The notes under the pieces were generated by a model that was not told the origin of the DNA, made no database searches, and saw only the letters and a program-made list of their open reading frames with translations. From NCBI GenBank assembly GCA_964650485.1, contig CAZYTX010000010.1, forward strand, positions 1 to 64,000: a DNA stretch of 64,000 nucleotides, written 5' to 3'. Source of the stretch: CAZYTX01 sp964650485 (GTDB lineage Bacteria > RBG-13-61-14 > DATKZS01). Below are positions 1-9,200 of this stretch, piece by piece; within the stretch, counting starts at the first letter, position 1, and each line of letters starts with the position of its first letter. The translations under genes were made by a program, and so were the position numbers.

Positions 1-490
1 ACTGCATGTCGTGGTCGCGCAGGCCGTTGTCCGCCCGGCGCTTCTGGGAGCGGATAAAATGCTGGAACTTCATGGGGTCACGGAGGAAGAATATCGGCGT
101 GTTATTCCCTACCATGTCGTAGTTGCCCTCGCTGGTATAGAACTTCAGCGCGAACCCGCGCGGGTCGCGCCAGGTGTCCGGGCTGCCGCGCTCGCCGGCC
201 ACGGTGGAGAAACGGATTAAGATGTCCGTCTTGGCGCCCGGCTGGAACACCGCAGCCTTGGTGTAGGAGCTGACATCCTGGGTCACCTCGAAGTGTCCGA
301 AGGCCCCGGCGCCCTTGGCGTGGGGCTGGCGCTCCGGAATCCGCTCCCGGTTGAAGTTGGCCATCTGCTCGATGAGATAGTGGTCCTGCAACAGGATGGG
401 GCCGTCAGCCCCCACGGTGAGCGAAAATTCGTCACTGGCCACGGGTCTCCCGGCATCGGTGGTGGTGGGTTTGCGGTCATGGTTTTTCAT
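1..490 (-). CDS. katA: Monofunctional haem catalase, N-terminal part (runs off the left edge)
   Basis: Converts hydrogen peroxide to water and oxygen. Reading the minus strand from an ATG at 488-490 gives 163 residues with no stop before the window edge. The distal haem histidine is at about residue 57 in QPHAKGAGAFG, and the catalytic asparagine is at about residue 130 in DMVGNNTPIFF, 73 residues later, the family spacing. IRFSTVAGERGSPDTWRD is also a clade hallmark. A strong AAAGGAGG site lies 7 bases upstream of the ATG. The N-terminus is short, as in small-subunit catalases; the haem Tyr ligand lies outside the window. The next gene upstream on this strand is an SDR oxidoreductase, 103 bases away, so a joint oxidative-stress role is possible but unproven. 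Confidence 0.95.
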   Translation of the reverse strand, partial: MKNHDRKPTTTDAGRPVASDEFSLTVGADGPILLQDHYLIEQMANFNRERIPERQPHAKGAGAFGHFEVTQDVSSYTKAAVFQPGAKTDILIRFSTVAGERGSPDTWRDPRGFALKFYTSEGNYDMVGNNTPIFFLRDPMKFQHFIRSQKRRADNGLRDHDMQ

Positions 491-593
491 TGTAATGCCT
501 CCTTTTCTCATTCTCTTGCTCTGCACAAAGAAATCATGCTACCCGAAGGTCACCTTGTCAATGAGCGGCTATGCCTTTTTCCCTCGATCTCTT

Positions 594-1316
594 TCACCAC
601 GGTATGGGCTGCCTGTCCTTGAAGAAGCCGCCGGTGGGTCCGTCATCAGGCAGGGTGGCAAGCCAGACGATGGTGTCCGCGCCCTCCTCGGGAGACCTGG
701 CCGCGGCGCTGCCTCCCATGCGGGTGCGCACCCAGCCCGGAGACGCCGAGTTCACCTTTACGTTGTCCCCGGCCTCGGAAGCCAGCACCCGGGTGACCGC
801 GTTTATGGCGGCCTTGGATATGCGGTAGCCGGGTGAGCCGCCGCCCATGTCCGAAAGCTGGCCCATGCCGCTGGAGACGTTCACTACACGGCCGTAGCCG
901 AGCTTCTTCATCAGCGGCATGAGCGCGGCCGATAGCAGCAGCGGCCCGTACACGTTTGTCTCCATGCTCCCTCGTATTGCTTCCAGCTCGGGACTCGTCC
1001 CGCTGGAGGCCCCGAAAAGACCGCCCCCGTCCAGGAACACGCCCGCGTTGTTCACCAGCACGTCCGCGCGTCCAAGCTCCTTCTCGATCCACTTTGCAAA
1101 TGCCTCGATGTCCGCGGGGTCGGCCACGTCGAGCTTTTTGAACACCACGTCGAGACCTTCCCGATTGAGCTCCTCCGCTGCTTTGCTCCCCTTTTCCTCG
1201 TCCCGGGCGGTGAGCACCACCTTGAGGCCCTGCTGTGAAAGCGCCTTTGCCACGGCGTAGCCTATTCCCCGGTTGGCCCCGGTGACCACCGCCACCCTCT
1301 TTTCTTTATCGGCCAT
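594..1316 (-). CDS. Short-chain dehydrogenase/reductase (SDR), carbonyl-reductase-like
   Basis: 240-residue classical SDR, a cytoplasmic NAD(P)H-dependent carbonyl or alcohol oxidoreductase. The Rossmann glycine motif TGANRGIG is at residues 12-19, NNAG at 89-92, the structural Asn at 121, the catalytic Ser at about 148-149 in NVSSGMG, and the YxxxK pair at Tyr164/Lys168 (YRISK). The ending ASPGWVRTRMGG matches plant-type and carbonyl-reductase SDRs more than FabG. Arg38 after the second beta strand (LTARD) suggests NADPH preference. The substrate cannot be told from sequence. It sits between the catalase and a broken citrate synthase gene on the same strand. Confidence 0.9.
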   Translation of the reverse strand: MADKEKRVAVVTGANRGIGYAVAKALSQQGLKVVLTARDEEKGSKAAEELNREGLDVVFKKLDVADPADIEAFAKWIEKELGRADVLVNNAGVFLDGGGLFGASSGTSPELEAIRGSMETNVYGPLLLSAALMPLMKKLGYGRVVNVSSGMGQLSDMGGGSPGYRISKAAINAVTRVLASEAGDNVKVNSASPGWVRTRMGGSAAARSPEEGADTIVWLATLPDDGPTGGFFKDRQPIPW

Positions 1317-1365
1317 GTTGATTAACCCTTCAAATAAATTGTAAGCACCGCCCGGTCGGGGGCAA

Positions 1366-2027
1366 CTAGCCCGCAGCCCTCTTGGACAAGGGCACGAACT
1401 CCCTGGGGTACTGCCCGGCGAATACCGATCGGGGCCTCATCAGCCTGTTGTCCGAGAGCTGCTCCAGCACGTGCGCGGTCCATCCCGCATTGCCCTGGCC
1501 TCGATCTCGTTAATCTCCCTGCCCAGGAACATGCGGAGGAAGTTCTCGGGCACGCCCTGGTCCGGGTCCGGCTTTAATGGCTTGTCCCCTTGCACTGCCC
1601 GGTAATAGGCCGCCACAATAGCCGGGACCCCGGCCACCAGGGACGCCGCCTTGTCCTTGTTCGCATCGTAGTTGTCGCTCTTGTCCACCGGGTCGTACAT
1701 GGCAAGGTCGGACACCGCGGAGCGGAGCACCACCATGGGGTGGGTGTTCTCCGGGACCCTCTTGAACCACTCCAGCATGGGGGCTGGAAGCTCCATCCTC
1801 GATGCCAGGTCCTTTCTCAAAGTCTCGAGCTCCGATTCCACGGGTAGCCGGAGGTTCCACAGCAGGAACACCACTTCCTCGTAGGTGGCCTTCTCAGCCA
1901 GGTCGTCTATGTCATAGCCCGCGTAATAGAGCTTGCCGTTGGTTCCGTCCACCAGCCCTATCCTGGTCTCCGCGGCGATGACGCCCTCCAGGCCCCGCAC
2001 CGGTTGCTTCTTCTCCTGTCCAGCCAC
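1366..2027 (-). pseudogene. gltA: Citrate synthase gene with an internal deletion
   Basis: The N-terminal half of a bacterial citrate synthase reads from a GTG at 2027 (AGGAGAG 6 bases upstream): IAAETRIGLVDG, LYYAGYDIDDLAEKATYEE, ENTHPMVVLRSAVSDLAMYD, up to REINEIEARAM. The frame then ends in unrelated residues at 1440. In another frame, from about 1494 to a TAG at 1366-1368, the authentic C-terminus appears: AGWTAHVLEQLSDNRLMRP, then SVFAGQYPREFVPLSKRAAG. About 160 residues of an expected ~375 are missing, including the segments that carry the catalytic histidines and aspartate, and the two halves are out of frame. The product cannot be active. Either a real deletion or an assembly collapse around 1484-1495 explains it. 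Confidence 0.88.
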
Positions 2028-2117
2028 GTCTCTCTCCTGCGGTATTTAAATGCAAACATCATAAGTGTATGCATCAAACAGGAGCGGGCAATCCCTGGGA
2101 GGGTTTTTAAGGGGTCT

Positions 2118-3509
2118 TCATTCGTGCGGCTCGGTCTCGCGTCCCGGGTCCAGCAGCCGGTCGAGCTCGTCCTCTGGCAGGACCTTCCGCTCCAGCGCCG
2201 CCTGCCTCACGGTCTTGCCCTGTTTGTAGGCGAGCTTTGCTATCTCGGCTGCCCGGTCGTATCCGATCACCGGGGCCAGCGAGGTGGCCAGGGACAGGGA
2301 TTGCTGGTTCATCTCTTCGATCCTTTTTGTGTTGGCTTTGAGTCCTTTTACGAGCTTTTGCGCAAAGATCGCAGACGCGTTCGCAATGAGTGTTATCTGC
2401 TCGAGCAGGTTGCGGGAGATCAGCGGCATCATAACGTTCAGCTCGAAGTTGCCGTAGAGCCCGCCCAGGGTGATGGCCGCGTCGTTTCCGATTGCCTGTG
2501 CGCAGGCCATGATGAGCGACTCCGCGATCACCGGGTTGACCTTGCCCGGCATGATGGACGAGCCCGGCTGCACCGCGGGTATCTCGAGCTCGCAAAGCCC
2601 CAGCCTGGGACCCGAGCCCAGGAAGCGCACGTCGTTGGCTATCTTCATGAGCCCCGCGGCCACGGTCTTCATGGCCCCGCTCATGGCCACCGCGGCGTCC
2701 CTTGCCCCCTGTGCCTCGAAGTGGTTCTGGGCCTCGATAAGATCAAGCCCGGTGAGCTCGGAGAGCTTCTCAGCCATCCTCCTTCCGAACTCCGGGTGCG
2801 TGTTTATGCCCGTGCCCACCGCGGTGCCCCCGATGGGCAGCTCGCGCACGTGGGCGCAGGCGCCCTTTACATGGGCCATGCCGTGGCTTACCTGGGAGGC
2901 ATACCCGGAGAACTCCTGGCCCAGCCTGATGGGTGTGGCATCCTGGAGGTGAGTCCTCCCGGTCTTAACTATGGGGTCGAACTCCCGGGCCTTGCTCTCG
3001 ATCTCGGACTGAAGCCCCTGCAGGGCCGGCAGTAGCTTGTTTTCGATCAGCGAGAGCGCTGCCAGGTGAATGGCGGCGGGGAACACGTCGTTGGATGACT
3101 GGCCCATGTTCACGTGGTCGTTGGGGTGCACCGGGGTCTTGGACCCGGGCTCGCCCCCCATAATCTGTATGGCCCGGTTGGATATGACCTCGTTTGCGTT
3201 CATGTTGCTGGAGGTGCCGGAGCCGGTCTGGAACACGTCCACCGGGAAATGCTCGTCCAGCCTGCCCTCAACCACCTCCCGGGATGCCTGCATGATCGCG
3301 TCGGCTATGTCCTTTTCCAGCCTCCCCAGCTCCAGGTTCACCTCTGCCGCGGCCAGCTTTACAAGGCCGAGCGCACGGATCATGTCCCTGCCGATGGTGC
3401 ACCCTGATACCGGGAAGTTCGCGAGAGCCCTGGCTGCCTGGGCCCCGTAGAGCATGTCAGCGGGCACCTTCATCTCGCCGAGAGAGTCTCGTTCAATGCG
3501 ATGGTCCAT
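2118..3509 (-). CDS. fumC: Class II fumarate hydratase (fumarase C)
   Basis: Interconverts fumarate and (S)-malate in the TCA cycle; an iron-free homotetramer. 463 residues, the usual length. Family blocks: GSGTSSNMNANEV, the B-site loop HPNDHVNMGQSSND (about 128-141), TGRTHLQDA with the active-site His near 187, and the fumarase/aspartase signature GSSIMPGKVNP (316-326) with catalytic Ser 318. The start chosen is the ATG at 3507-3509 (MDHRIERDSLGEMKVP), preceded by AAGGAGGAGGGG; the frame stays open 22 codons upstream but those residues are not fumarase-like. It lies upstream of the broken citrate synthase gene on the same strand. Confidence 0.96.
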   Translation of the reverse strand: MDHRIERDSLGEMKVPADMLYGAQAARALANFPVSGCTIGRDMIRALGLVKLAAAEVNLELGRLEKDIADAIMQASREVVEGRLDEHFPVDVFQTGSGTSSNMNANEVISNRAIQIMGGEPGSKTPVHPNDHVNMGQSSNDVFPAAIHLAALSLIENKLLPALQGLQSEIESKAREFDPIVKTGRTHLQDATPIRLGQEFSGYASQVSHGMAHVKGACAHVRELPIGGTAVGTGINTHPEFGRRMAEKLSELTGLDLIEAQNHFEAQGARDAAVAMSGAMKTVAAGLMKIANDVRFLGSGPRLGLCELEIPAVQPGSSIMPGKVNPVIAESLIMACAQAIGNDAAITLGGLYGNFELNVMMPLISRNLLEQITLIANASAIFAQKLVKGLKANTKRIEEMNQQSLSLATSLAPVIGYDRAAEIAKLAYKQGKTVRQAALERKVLPEDELDRLLDPGRETEPHE

Positions 3510-3592
3510 GGTCCCCTCCTCCTTGCTTTTAACGCCCCTCTTATCAGCGCGGCTTTGCAGGCCGGGGCGCTGCAAGATAATATTTGACTGTT

Positions 3593-5389
3593 ATGGTTTC
3601 TTCCTCTTGCCGGAGATTCAAGCATAGCCCGGCTTTTAATAAAAGGGAAGCGGTTTTTGTGCTGGCCGTCGTGATCGTGTCCCTGGCTGCGAGACTCGTC
3701 TACCTCTTCGAGTACATGGACCACCAGCTCTTCTCCTACCTCTTCCTGGACCCGCTCTGGCACCACCAGTGGGCAAAAAGCATCGCCGCGGGTGATGCTT
3801 TTGACAAGGTGTTCTTCCGCGCTCCCCTCTACCCCTGGCTCCTGGGGCTTTTGTACTGGCTCTCCGGGGCGAGCACGGTCGCGGCAAGGGCAATCCAGTT
3901 CCTGCTGGGCACAATGAGCGCGGCGCTTGTATACCTGCTTGGAAGGAGACTGCTCACTAGCGGACCGGCGGCTTTTATCTGCGGGCTCTGCTTCGCGCTC
4001 TACGGGCCCATGATCTTTTTCGAGGGCGAGCTGTTGATGCCCGCGCTGATCGTGTTCCTGGACCTTTCCGGGCTCGTGCTCCTGTTCGCCGCCGTGGAGA
4101 GACGCGGCCCTTGTCTCTTTGCCGCCTGCGGACTGGTCCTCGGGCTCTCGGCAATAGCCAGGCCCAACGTGCTGCTCCCTGCCGCTGGAATTGGCGTATG
4201 GCTTTTTCTCTCCGGCAATAAGGAGACGTATTGGAAAAGATTTTGCGTAAGGGCGCTGCCTTTTATCGCCGCGCTCATGGTCCCGCCCCTCGCGGTCACC
4301 GCGCGCAACTGCCTTTCCGGGGACTGCGTGTTCATCGCCTCCCAGGGAGGGGTGAACTTCTACATCGGCAACAACCCCTCCGCTGACGGCAAGACCGCGG
4401 TGGCCCCCGGCATGCAGACCGGAGCCGGCGAGTCTTACGTTGACAGCGTGTGGCTCTCGAGCGTGTCCGAGGCCGAGCGAATGGCCGGGAAAGAGCTCGG
4501 CCCCGCAGAGGTGTCCGCCTTCTGGTACAGGGAAGCGCTTGCATGGATCGCGCATGAGCCGGGGGCGGCCGCGGCCCTCTACCTGAAGAAGCTCTACTAC
4601 CTGGTGAACGGCTTCGAGACACCGTCCAACAACGTGCCCTACTTCGCCCGCACCTACAGCACGGCGATGGCCGCGCTCGTGCGCGAGGCGCGGGTGGCCT
4701 TCCCCGCCGGCCTTCTTATACCGCTTGGTATCGCAGGCATGGTCATGGCCTGGCCCTCTCGAAAGACCTGGGCCCCCCTCTACCTCTTCACGCTCCTCTA
4801 CGCGTCCACCATCGTCATGTTCTTTGTAACATCAAGGTACAGGATGCCCCTGGTCGGGCCCCTGATACTGTTCGCCGTCTGCGGGTTGCGGTCCGCGGCC
4901 GCATCGGTGTCCGGCAAAGGATGGAAGCGCGCCGGGGCTTACGCGCTAATCCTGGTGGCCCTTTTGATCGTATCCAACTCGCGGGCCCTGGGGGTGCGGC
5001 AAGTGGACCGGACCGCGCCCCTGTCCAACCTTGGCAACTACTATCTGGAGAAGGGGGAGCTTGAAAAGGCCGCGGGCTACTACGGGCGGGTGCTGGAGGC
5101 CCAGCCCGGCGATTACATGGCGCTCGCGAACCTGGGGGCCATAGCTTTCCACCAGGGGGAATTCCGGGCCGCTGAGAGGCTCTACCGGCGCTCGCTTGAG
5201 ATCAACCCGGTCCAGCCGGCCCTGCACCTGAACCTGGGGCTTTTGCTGGAGAGGCGAGGGGAGCTCGAGGCCGCCCGGCGCCGATACGATTCCGCATTGC
5301 AGCTTTATCCTTCTTATGAGCGGGCAGAAGAGGGCCTTAAGAGGGTGGATGGCATGCTGGAGAAAGCGGAGGGCCGAGGGGCTCGTTGA
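3593..5389 (+). CDS. GT-C (family 39-like) membrane glycosyltransferase with C-terminal TPR repeats
   Basis: 598-residue polytopic inner-membrane protein. About ten hydrophobic segments fill residues 20-460. An N-terminal loop LDPLWHHQWAKSIAAGDAF and the following RAPLYPWLLGLLYWLSG match the ArnT/PMT-like GT-C fold, which transfers sugars from polyprenyl-phosphate donors on the periplasmic side. Residues about 470-590 form three TPR units (LGNYYLEKGELEKAAGYY, LGAIAFHQGEFRAAERLY, LGLLLERRGELEAARRRY), which usually mediate protein contacts. The start is set at ATG 3593; a TTG lies three codons upstream. A GATAAT at 3576-3581 would place transcription only a few bases before the ATG. Acceptor and donor are unknown. 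It diverges from fumC. Confidence 0.82.
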   Translation: MVSSSCRRFKHSPAFNKREAVFVLAVVIVSLAARLVYLFEYMDHQLFSYLFLDPLWHHQWAKSIAAGDAFDKVFFRAPLYPWLLGLLYWLSGASTVAARAIQFLLGTMSAALVYLLGRRLLTSGPAAFICGLCFALYGPMIFFEGELLMPALIVFLDLSGLVLLFAAVERRGPCLFAACGLVLGLSAIARPNVLLPAAGIGVWLFLSGNKETYWKRFCVRALPFIAALMVPPLAVTARNCLSGDCVFIASQGGVNFYIGNNPSADGKTAVAPGMQTGAGESYVDSVWLSSVSEAERMAGKELGPAEVSAFWYREALAWIAHEPGAAAALYLKKLYYLVNGFETPSNNVPYFARTYSTAMAALVREARVAFPAGLLIPLGIAGMVMAWPSRKTWAPLYLFTLLYASTIVMFFVTSRYRMPLVGPLILFAVCGLRSAAASVSGKGWKRAGAYALILVALLIVSNSRALGVRQVDRTAPLSNLGNYYLEKGELEKAAGYYGRVLEAQPGDYMALANLGAIAFHQGEFRAAERLYRRSLEINPVQPALHLNLGLLLERRGELEAARRRYDSALQLYPSYERAEEGLKRVDGMLEKAEGRGAR

Positions 5390-5421
5390 TCCTCGCGGAG
5401 TTTTTATTGGAAAGCAAGTAA

Positions 5422-6159
5422 ATGGAGATGATCCCGTACATCATACTGGCGCTGGTGCTTTGCTTTACCCACCTGGTCCAGGGGGTGACCGGTTTCGGGG
5501 CCCTGGTGCTTGCGCTGCCGGTGCTCACCTTCTTCTTCCCGCTAAAGACCCTGATCCCGGCCCTGGTGGCGGTGAACCTTTTGCAGGTGGGCTGGTTCGC
5601 ACTCACCCAGCGCTCGCACATAATCGCCGATCATGCGAAGTCCATCGTGCTGCTGTCTCTTTTGGGACTCCCCTTCGGGTTCGCGGTGTACTCGTACCTG
5701 CCGTCGGATGATCTCAAGCTCCTCCTTGGAGGGGTGGTGACCGCGGTCGCGGCGTGGAACCTATTGGGACTGCGGCTCCCGTGGCAGGCGCCCGACCGCT
5801 GGTTCCACGCGCTGAACTTCGCCGCCGGGGTGGTGCAGGGGGCCCTGGCCACCGGCGGCCCCCTGATGGTGATCTACGCGGCGAGGATGATAAAGGACAA
5901 GTCCGCCTTCCGGGCCACCCTCTCGCTGGTGTGGCTGGTCCTGAACACGGTGCTGTGCCTATCCTATACAGTATCGAACCGGTGGTCCGCGGACATGGCG
6001 CCGATCACGGGGATCGCGGTGCCCACCATGGTCTTCGGCACCGTCCTGGGAATGAAGCTGCACGACCTGATACCGGAGCGGCCCTTCCGGGCACTGGTGT
6101 TCGCCCTGTTGCTCGTCTCCGGCCTGCTGCTGCTCCGGCCTCTTTTCTCCGGGGGGTGA
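5422..6159 (+). CDS. TSUP (TauE/SafE) family membrane permease
   Basis: 245 residues with about eight transmembrane helices. The N-terminus carries the family signature HLVQGVTGFGALVLALPVL, echoed in the second half by VVQGALATGGPLMVIY (internal repeat). TSUP proteins export sulfite or organosulfur anions; this member's substrate is not evident. It follows the GT-C gene by 32 bases and may be cotranscribed. The start is ATG 5422 with a GGAAAG just upstream. It faces mfd across a hairpin at 6245-6276. Confidence 0.88.
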   Translation: MEMIPYIILALVLCFTHLVQGVTGFGALVLALPVLTFFFPLKTLIPALVAVNLLQVGWFALTQRSHIIADHAKSIVLLSLLGLPFGFAVYSYLPSDDLKLLLGGVVTAVAAWNLLGLRLPWQAPDRWFHALNFAAGVVQGALATGGPLMVIYAARMIKDKSAFRATLSLVWLVLNTVLCLSYTVSNRWSADMAPITGIAVPTMVFGTVLGMKLHDLIPERPFRALVFALLLVSGLLLLRPLFSGG

Positions 6160-6197
6160 AACACCCTCACTCGTGCGCCCCGATACGGTAAAATCAT

Positions 6198-6222
6198 AAA
6201 ACGCCAAGGCGCCGAGGGAAGA
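6198..6222. repeat. Single arm of the ACGCCAAGG intergenic repeat
   Basis: The AT-rich gap after the TSUP gene contains AAAACGCCAAGGCGCCGAGG followed by GAAGA. It closely matches the left arm of the inverted-repeat element at 62642-62869 (AAACGCCAAAACGCCAAGG then AAGA). No partner arm is seen here, so this is probably a decayed copy. Confidence 0.5.
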
Positions 6223-6244
6223 TGAGGCTCCAGGCATAATTCAA

Positions 6245-6276
6245 AGGGTAGCCCACACGGCTGTTTGGGCTACCCT
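6245..6276. terminator. Hairpin between convergent TSUP gene and mfd
   Basis: A perfect 11-bp inverted repeat, AGGGTAGCCCA (6245-6255) and TGGGCTACCCT (6266-6276), encloses a 10-base loop. It lies 18 bases past the mfd stop codon and about 85 bases past the TSUP stop. On the mfd strand it is followed by TTTGAATT, a weak U tract; on the other strand there is none. It most likely ends mfd transcription. Confidence 0.65.
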
Positions 6277-6294
6277 CTACAAGAGCTTTAAGAA

Positions 6295-9200
6295 TCAAGC
6301 CGGGATTTTATCAGGGCCCTGGATTTCATTCAACAGCTCGTGCACTGCCGGGAACAACTGTGAGGGGCTCTGGGCGCTTCCCCTCTTTATTAGCTGGTTG
6401 TCCGGGGTGACCCTGTACTTGTCGGGGTTTTGCATGGCAAGGGAAATAACGTGCTCCACGTTGACCCTGGTACTGGGCGCCAAGGTCAGGGTGAACTCCT
6501 GGCCGGAAAAAGATATCTCCCTGGCGCCGAGGGCCCGCAGCCTGGACTTTATCCTCGCCACTTCGAGGAGGTTAAAGGCGCTCTCCGGCGGCTGCCCGTA
6601 GCGGTCTATGAGCTCGTCTTGCAAGGAGTCTATCTCGCGGCTTGCCGACGCCTTTGACAACCGCTTGTACCATGAGAGGCGCTGTTTCTGGTCCGGCATG
6701 TAGTCCTCGGAAAGGTATGCCGGCACCGGGAGCTTTATCTCCGGCTCGACCTCGGCCGGGGCCGGCTCTCCGCGGAGCCGGTTGATCTCGTTTTCCAGCA
6801 GCCCCATGTAGAGCTCCAGGCCTATCCTGGACATGTGTCCCGACTGCTCCGCGCCCAGCATGTTTCCCGCGCCCCTGATCTCCAGGTCGTGAGCAGCCAC
6901 CTTGAAGCCGCTGCCCAGCTCGGTGAACTCCTTTAGCACCTTGAGCCTCTGCGCCGCCTGCCTGGTGATCAGGCCCTTTCCAGGAACCATCAGGAAGCAG
7001 TAGCCCCTCTGCCTGCTCCTGCCTATCCTGCCGCGGAGCTGGTATAGCTGCGCCAGTCCGAACCGGTCCGCCCGGTCCACTATCATGGTGTTGACCGCGG
7101 GGATATCCAGGCCCGACTCGATAATGGCCGAGCACACCAGCACGTCGAAACGCCCCTGGATGAAAAGTCTCATCACCTCTTCAAGCTCCTTCTCCGGCAT
7201 GCGGCCGTGGGCCACGGCCACCTTTGCGCCGGGGGCGACCCGTTTTACCCGGTCCGCGGCGCTCTCGATGGTCTGCACCCTGTTGTGCACGTAGAACGCC
7301 TGCCCCCCGCGCCTGAGCTCTCTCTCCAGGGCCTGCTTAATAATGCGGTCGTCCGAGGGCGCAAGCTCGGTGTGCACCTCCAGTCGGTCCGGCGGAGGGG
7401 TGTCTATAATGGAGAGGTCCCGGATGCCGGATAAAGACATGTAAAGGGTGCGGGGTATGGGGGTCGCGGTCAGGGTGAGGGTGTCCACCGTTGCCCTGAG
7501 CTCGCGCAGCCGCTCCTTGTGCCGCACCCCGAACCTGTGCTCCTCGTCTATGACCAGCAGACCCAGGTCCCGGAACTTAACGTCCTTGGAAAGCAGCCTG
7601 TGGGTGCCGATAACAATGTCCACGGCGCCCTCCCCGATACCGGCGACGACCTTTTTCTGCCGGTGCTGGGAAAGGAACCTGGAGAGCACCCTCACCTCCA
7701 GAGGGTACTTATCGAGTCTTTTTACAAAGGTCTGGAAATGCTGCTCAGCCAGGATGGTGGTGGGCACCAGCATTGCCACCTGCCTGCCGGACATGGCGCA
7801 AAGGAAAGCGGCGCGCAGGGCCACCTCGGTCTTGCCGTAGCCCACGTCGCCGCACACCACCCGGTCCATGGGCTTCTCATCGGTCATGTCCTCGATCACT
7901 TCGTCAATGGCCTGGAGCTGGTCCGGGGTCTCCTCGAACTCGAAGCTCTCCTCGAACTCGCGGAACGTGGAGTCGGGCGGGGGGAAAGCAGTGCCCGGGT
8001 GCACCTTCCGAGCAGCGTAGATCCTTATGAGCTTCTGTGCGAACTCCCGTATGGAGTGCTTGACCCTGGTCTTTAGCCTTTCCCAGGCAGTGCCCCCGAG
8101 GGTGTCCAGCGGGGGCGACTCGTCCGTGGGACCCCGGTACTTTGAAATCTGGTTGATGCTCTGCACCGGCACGTAAAGGCTTGAGCCGGCCGCGTACTCG
8201 ATCTTGGCGGCGTCCATCCGCAGGGTCGGCCTTCCCCTGTGGCTCATGAAGTCCCAATCACCGGGCCACTGTATGTCCAGGGAATGAAGGCCCTGGTAAA
8301 TTCCCACCCCGTGGTCCACGTGCACCACGTGGTCCCCTTCGGAGAGGTCGGAGAGGTCGCCTATGAAAGACTCGACCGGCCGCTTCCTGCGGCGTGGCCG
8401 GATCTTGTCTCCGAACACCTCGGCCTCGCCTATCACCGCGAGCCTTGATGCGGGGTCGTAGAAGCCTCGCTGCAGCTCTCCCGCTGTTATACAAGCCTGC
8501 ATGTGGGAGAGGAGCGCCCCTTCCGGGTCCTCGCACACGGGCATCTCTATCCCGTGGCCCTGGAGCAGTTCGCGCAGGTGCACGGCCTTGCCCGGCGCCG
8601 GGCTCACCACCATTGTCTTCATCCCGGTGCTCTGGAACTCGCGCAGTGCGGAGAGGAAGGGGCCAAGCGGCTCGGGGTCCTCTGGCCGGGCTTTCAGCGA
8701 GGAGAGCTCGTATGCCACCCCCGGCAGCTCTACCTGGGGGGGCTGCGCCGCGGGCGCGCCGCATTCCCGCTCGTCCCCTCCCTCGTTCCCGGAAGCCTCG
8801 TACTGCTCGGGGCCCGCGGCCGCGAGTGCGGGCACGGACAACAGCTCCTGTGCCTTGCTACGGGGTATAAAGTGAGAGCGCGCCTCCAGAAAGAAGCCTC
8901 CGCTGTCGAGCTCGCGCCCGCGCTCATCCTCGTGCTCCGCCATGCTCCGCTCGAACGCCTGCTGGCAGAGGAAAGGCTCCTGGTATATCACCACCCAGTT
9001 TTTGTCTAGAAAGTCGAGCGCGCAGTGAGACTCTTTATAAAAAGCCGGGAGGAAGGACTCGATCCCTGAGAAGTGCTCCATCCTCTCAATCCTGGAAAAT
9101 AATTCGCCCGCGTCCCGCCTGAAGTCTTCGCCCGCGGTCGAGGGAGGCCTCTGCTCTTTTAGCAGTCGGGCCGCTTCCCGCACCACCCCGGAGGCTCTTT

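Noticed and set aside
2004..3035. 343-codon open frame antisense to fumC
   Set aside because: Shadow of a GC-rich gene; no start context and residues unlike any family, while the opposite strand is a full fumarase.
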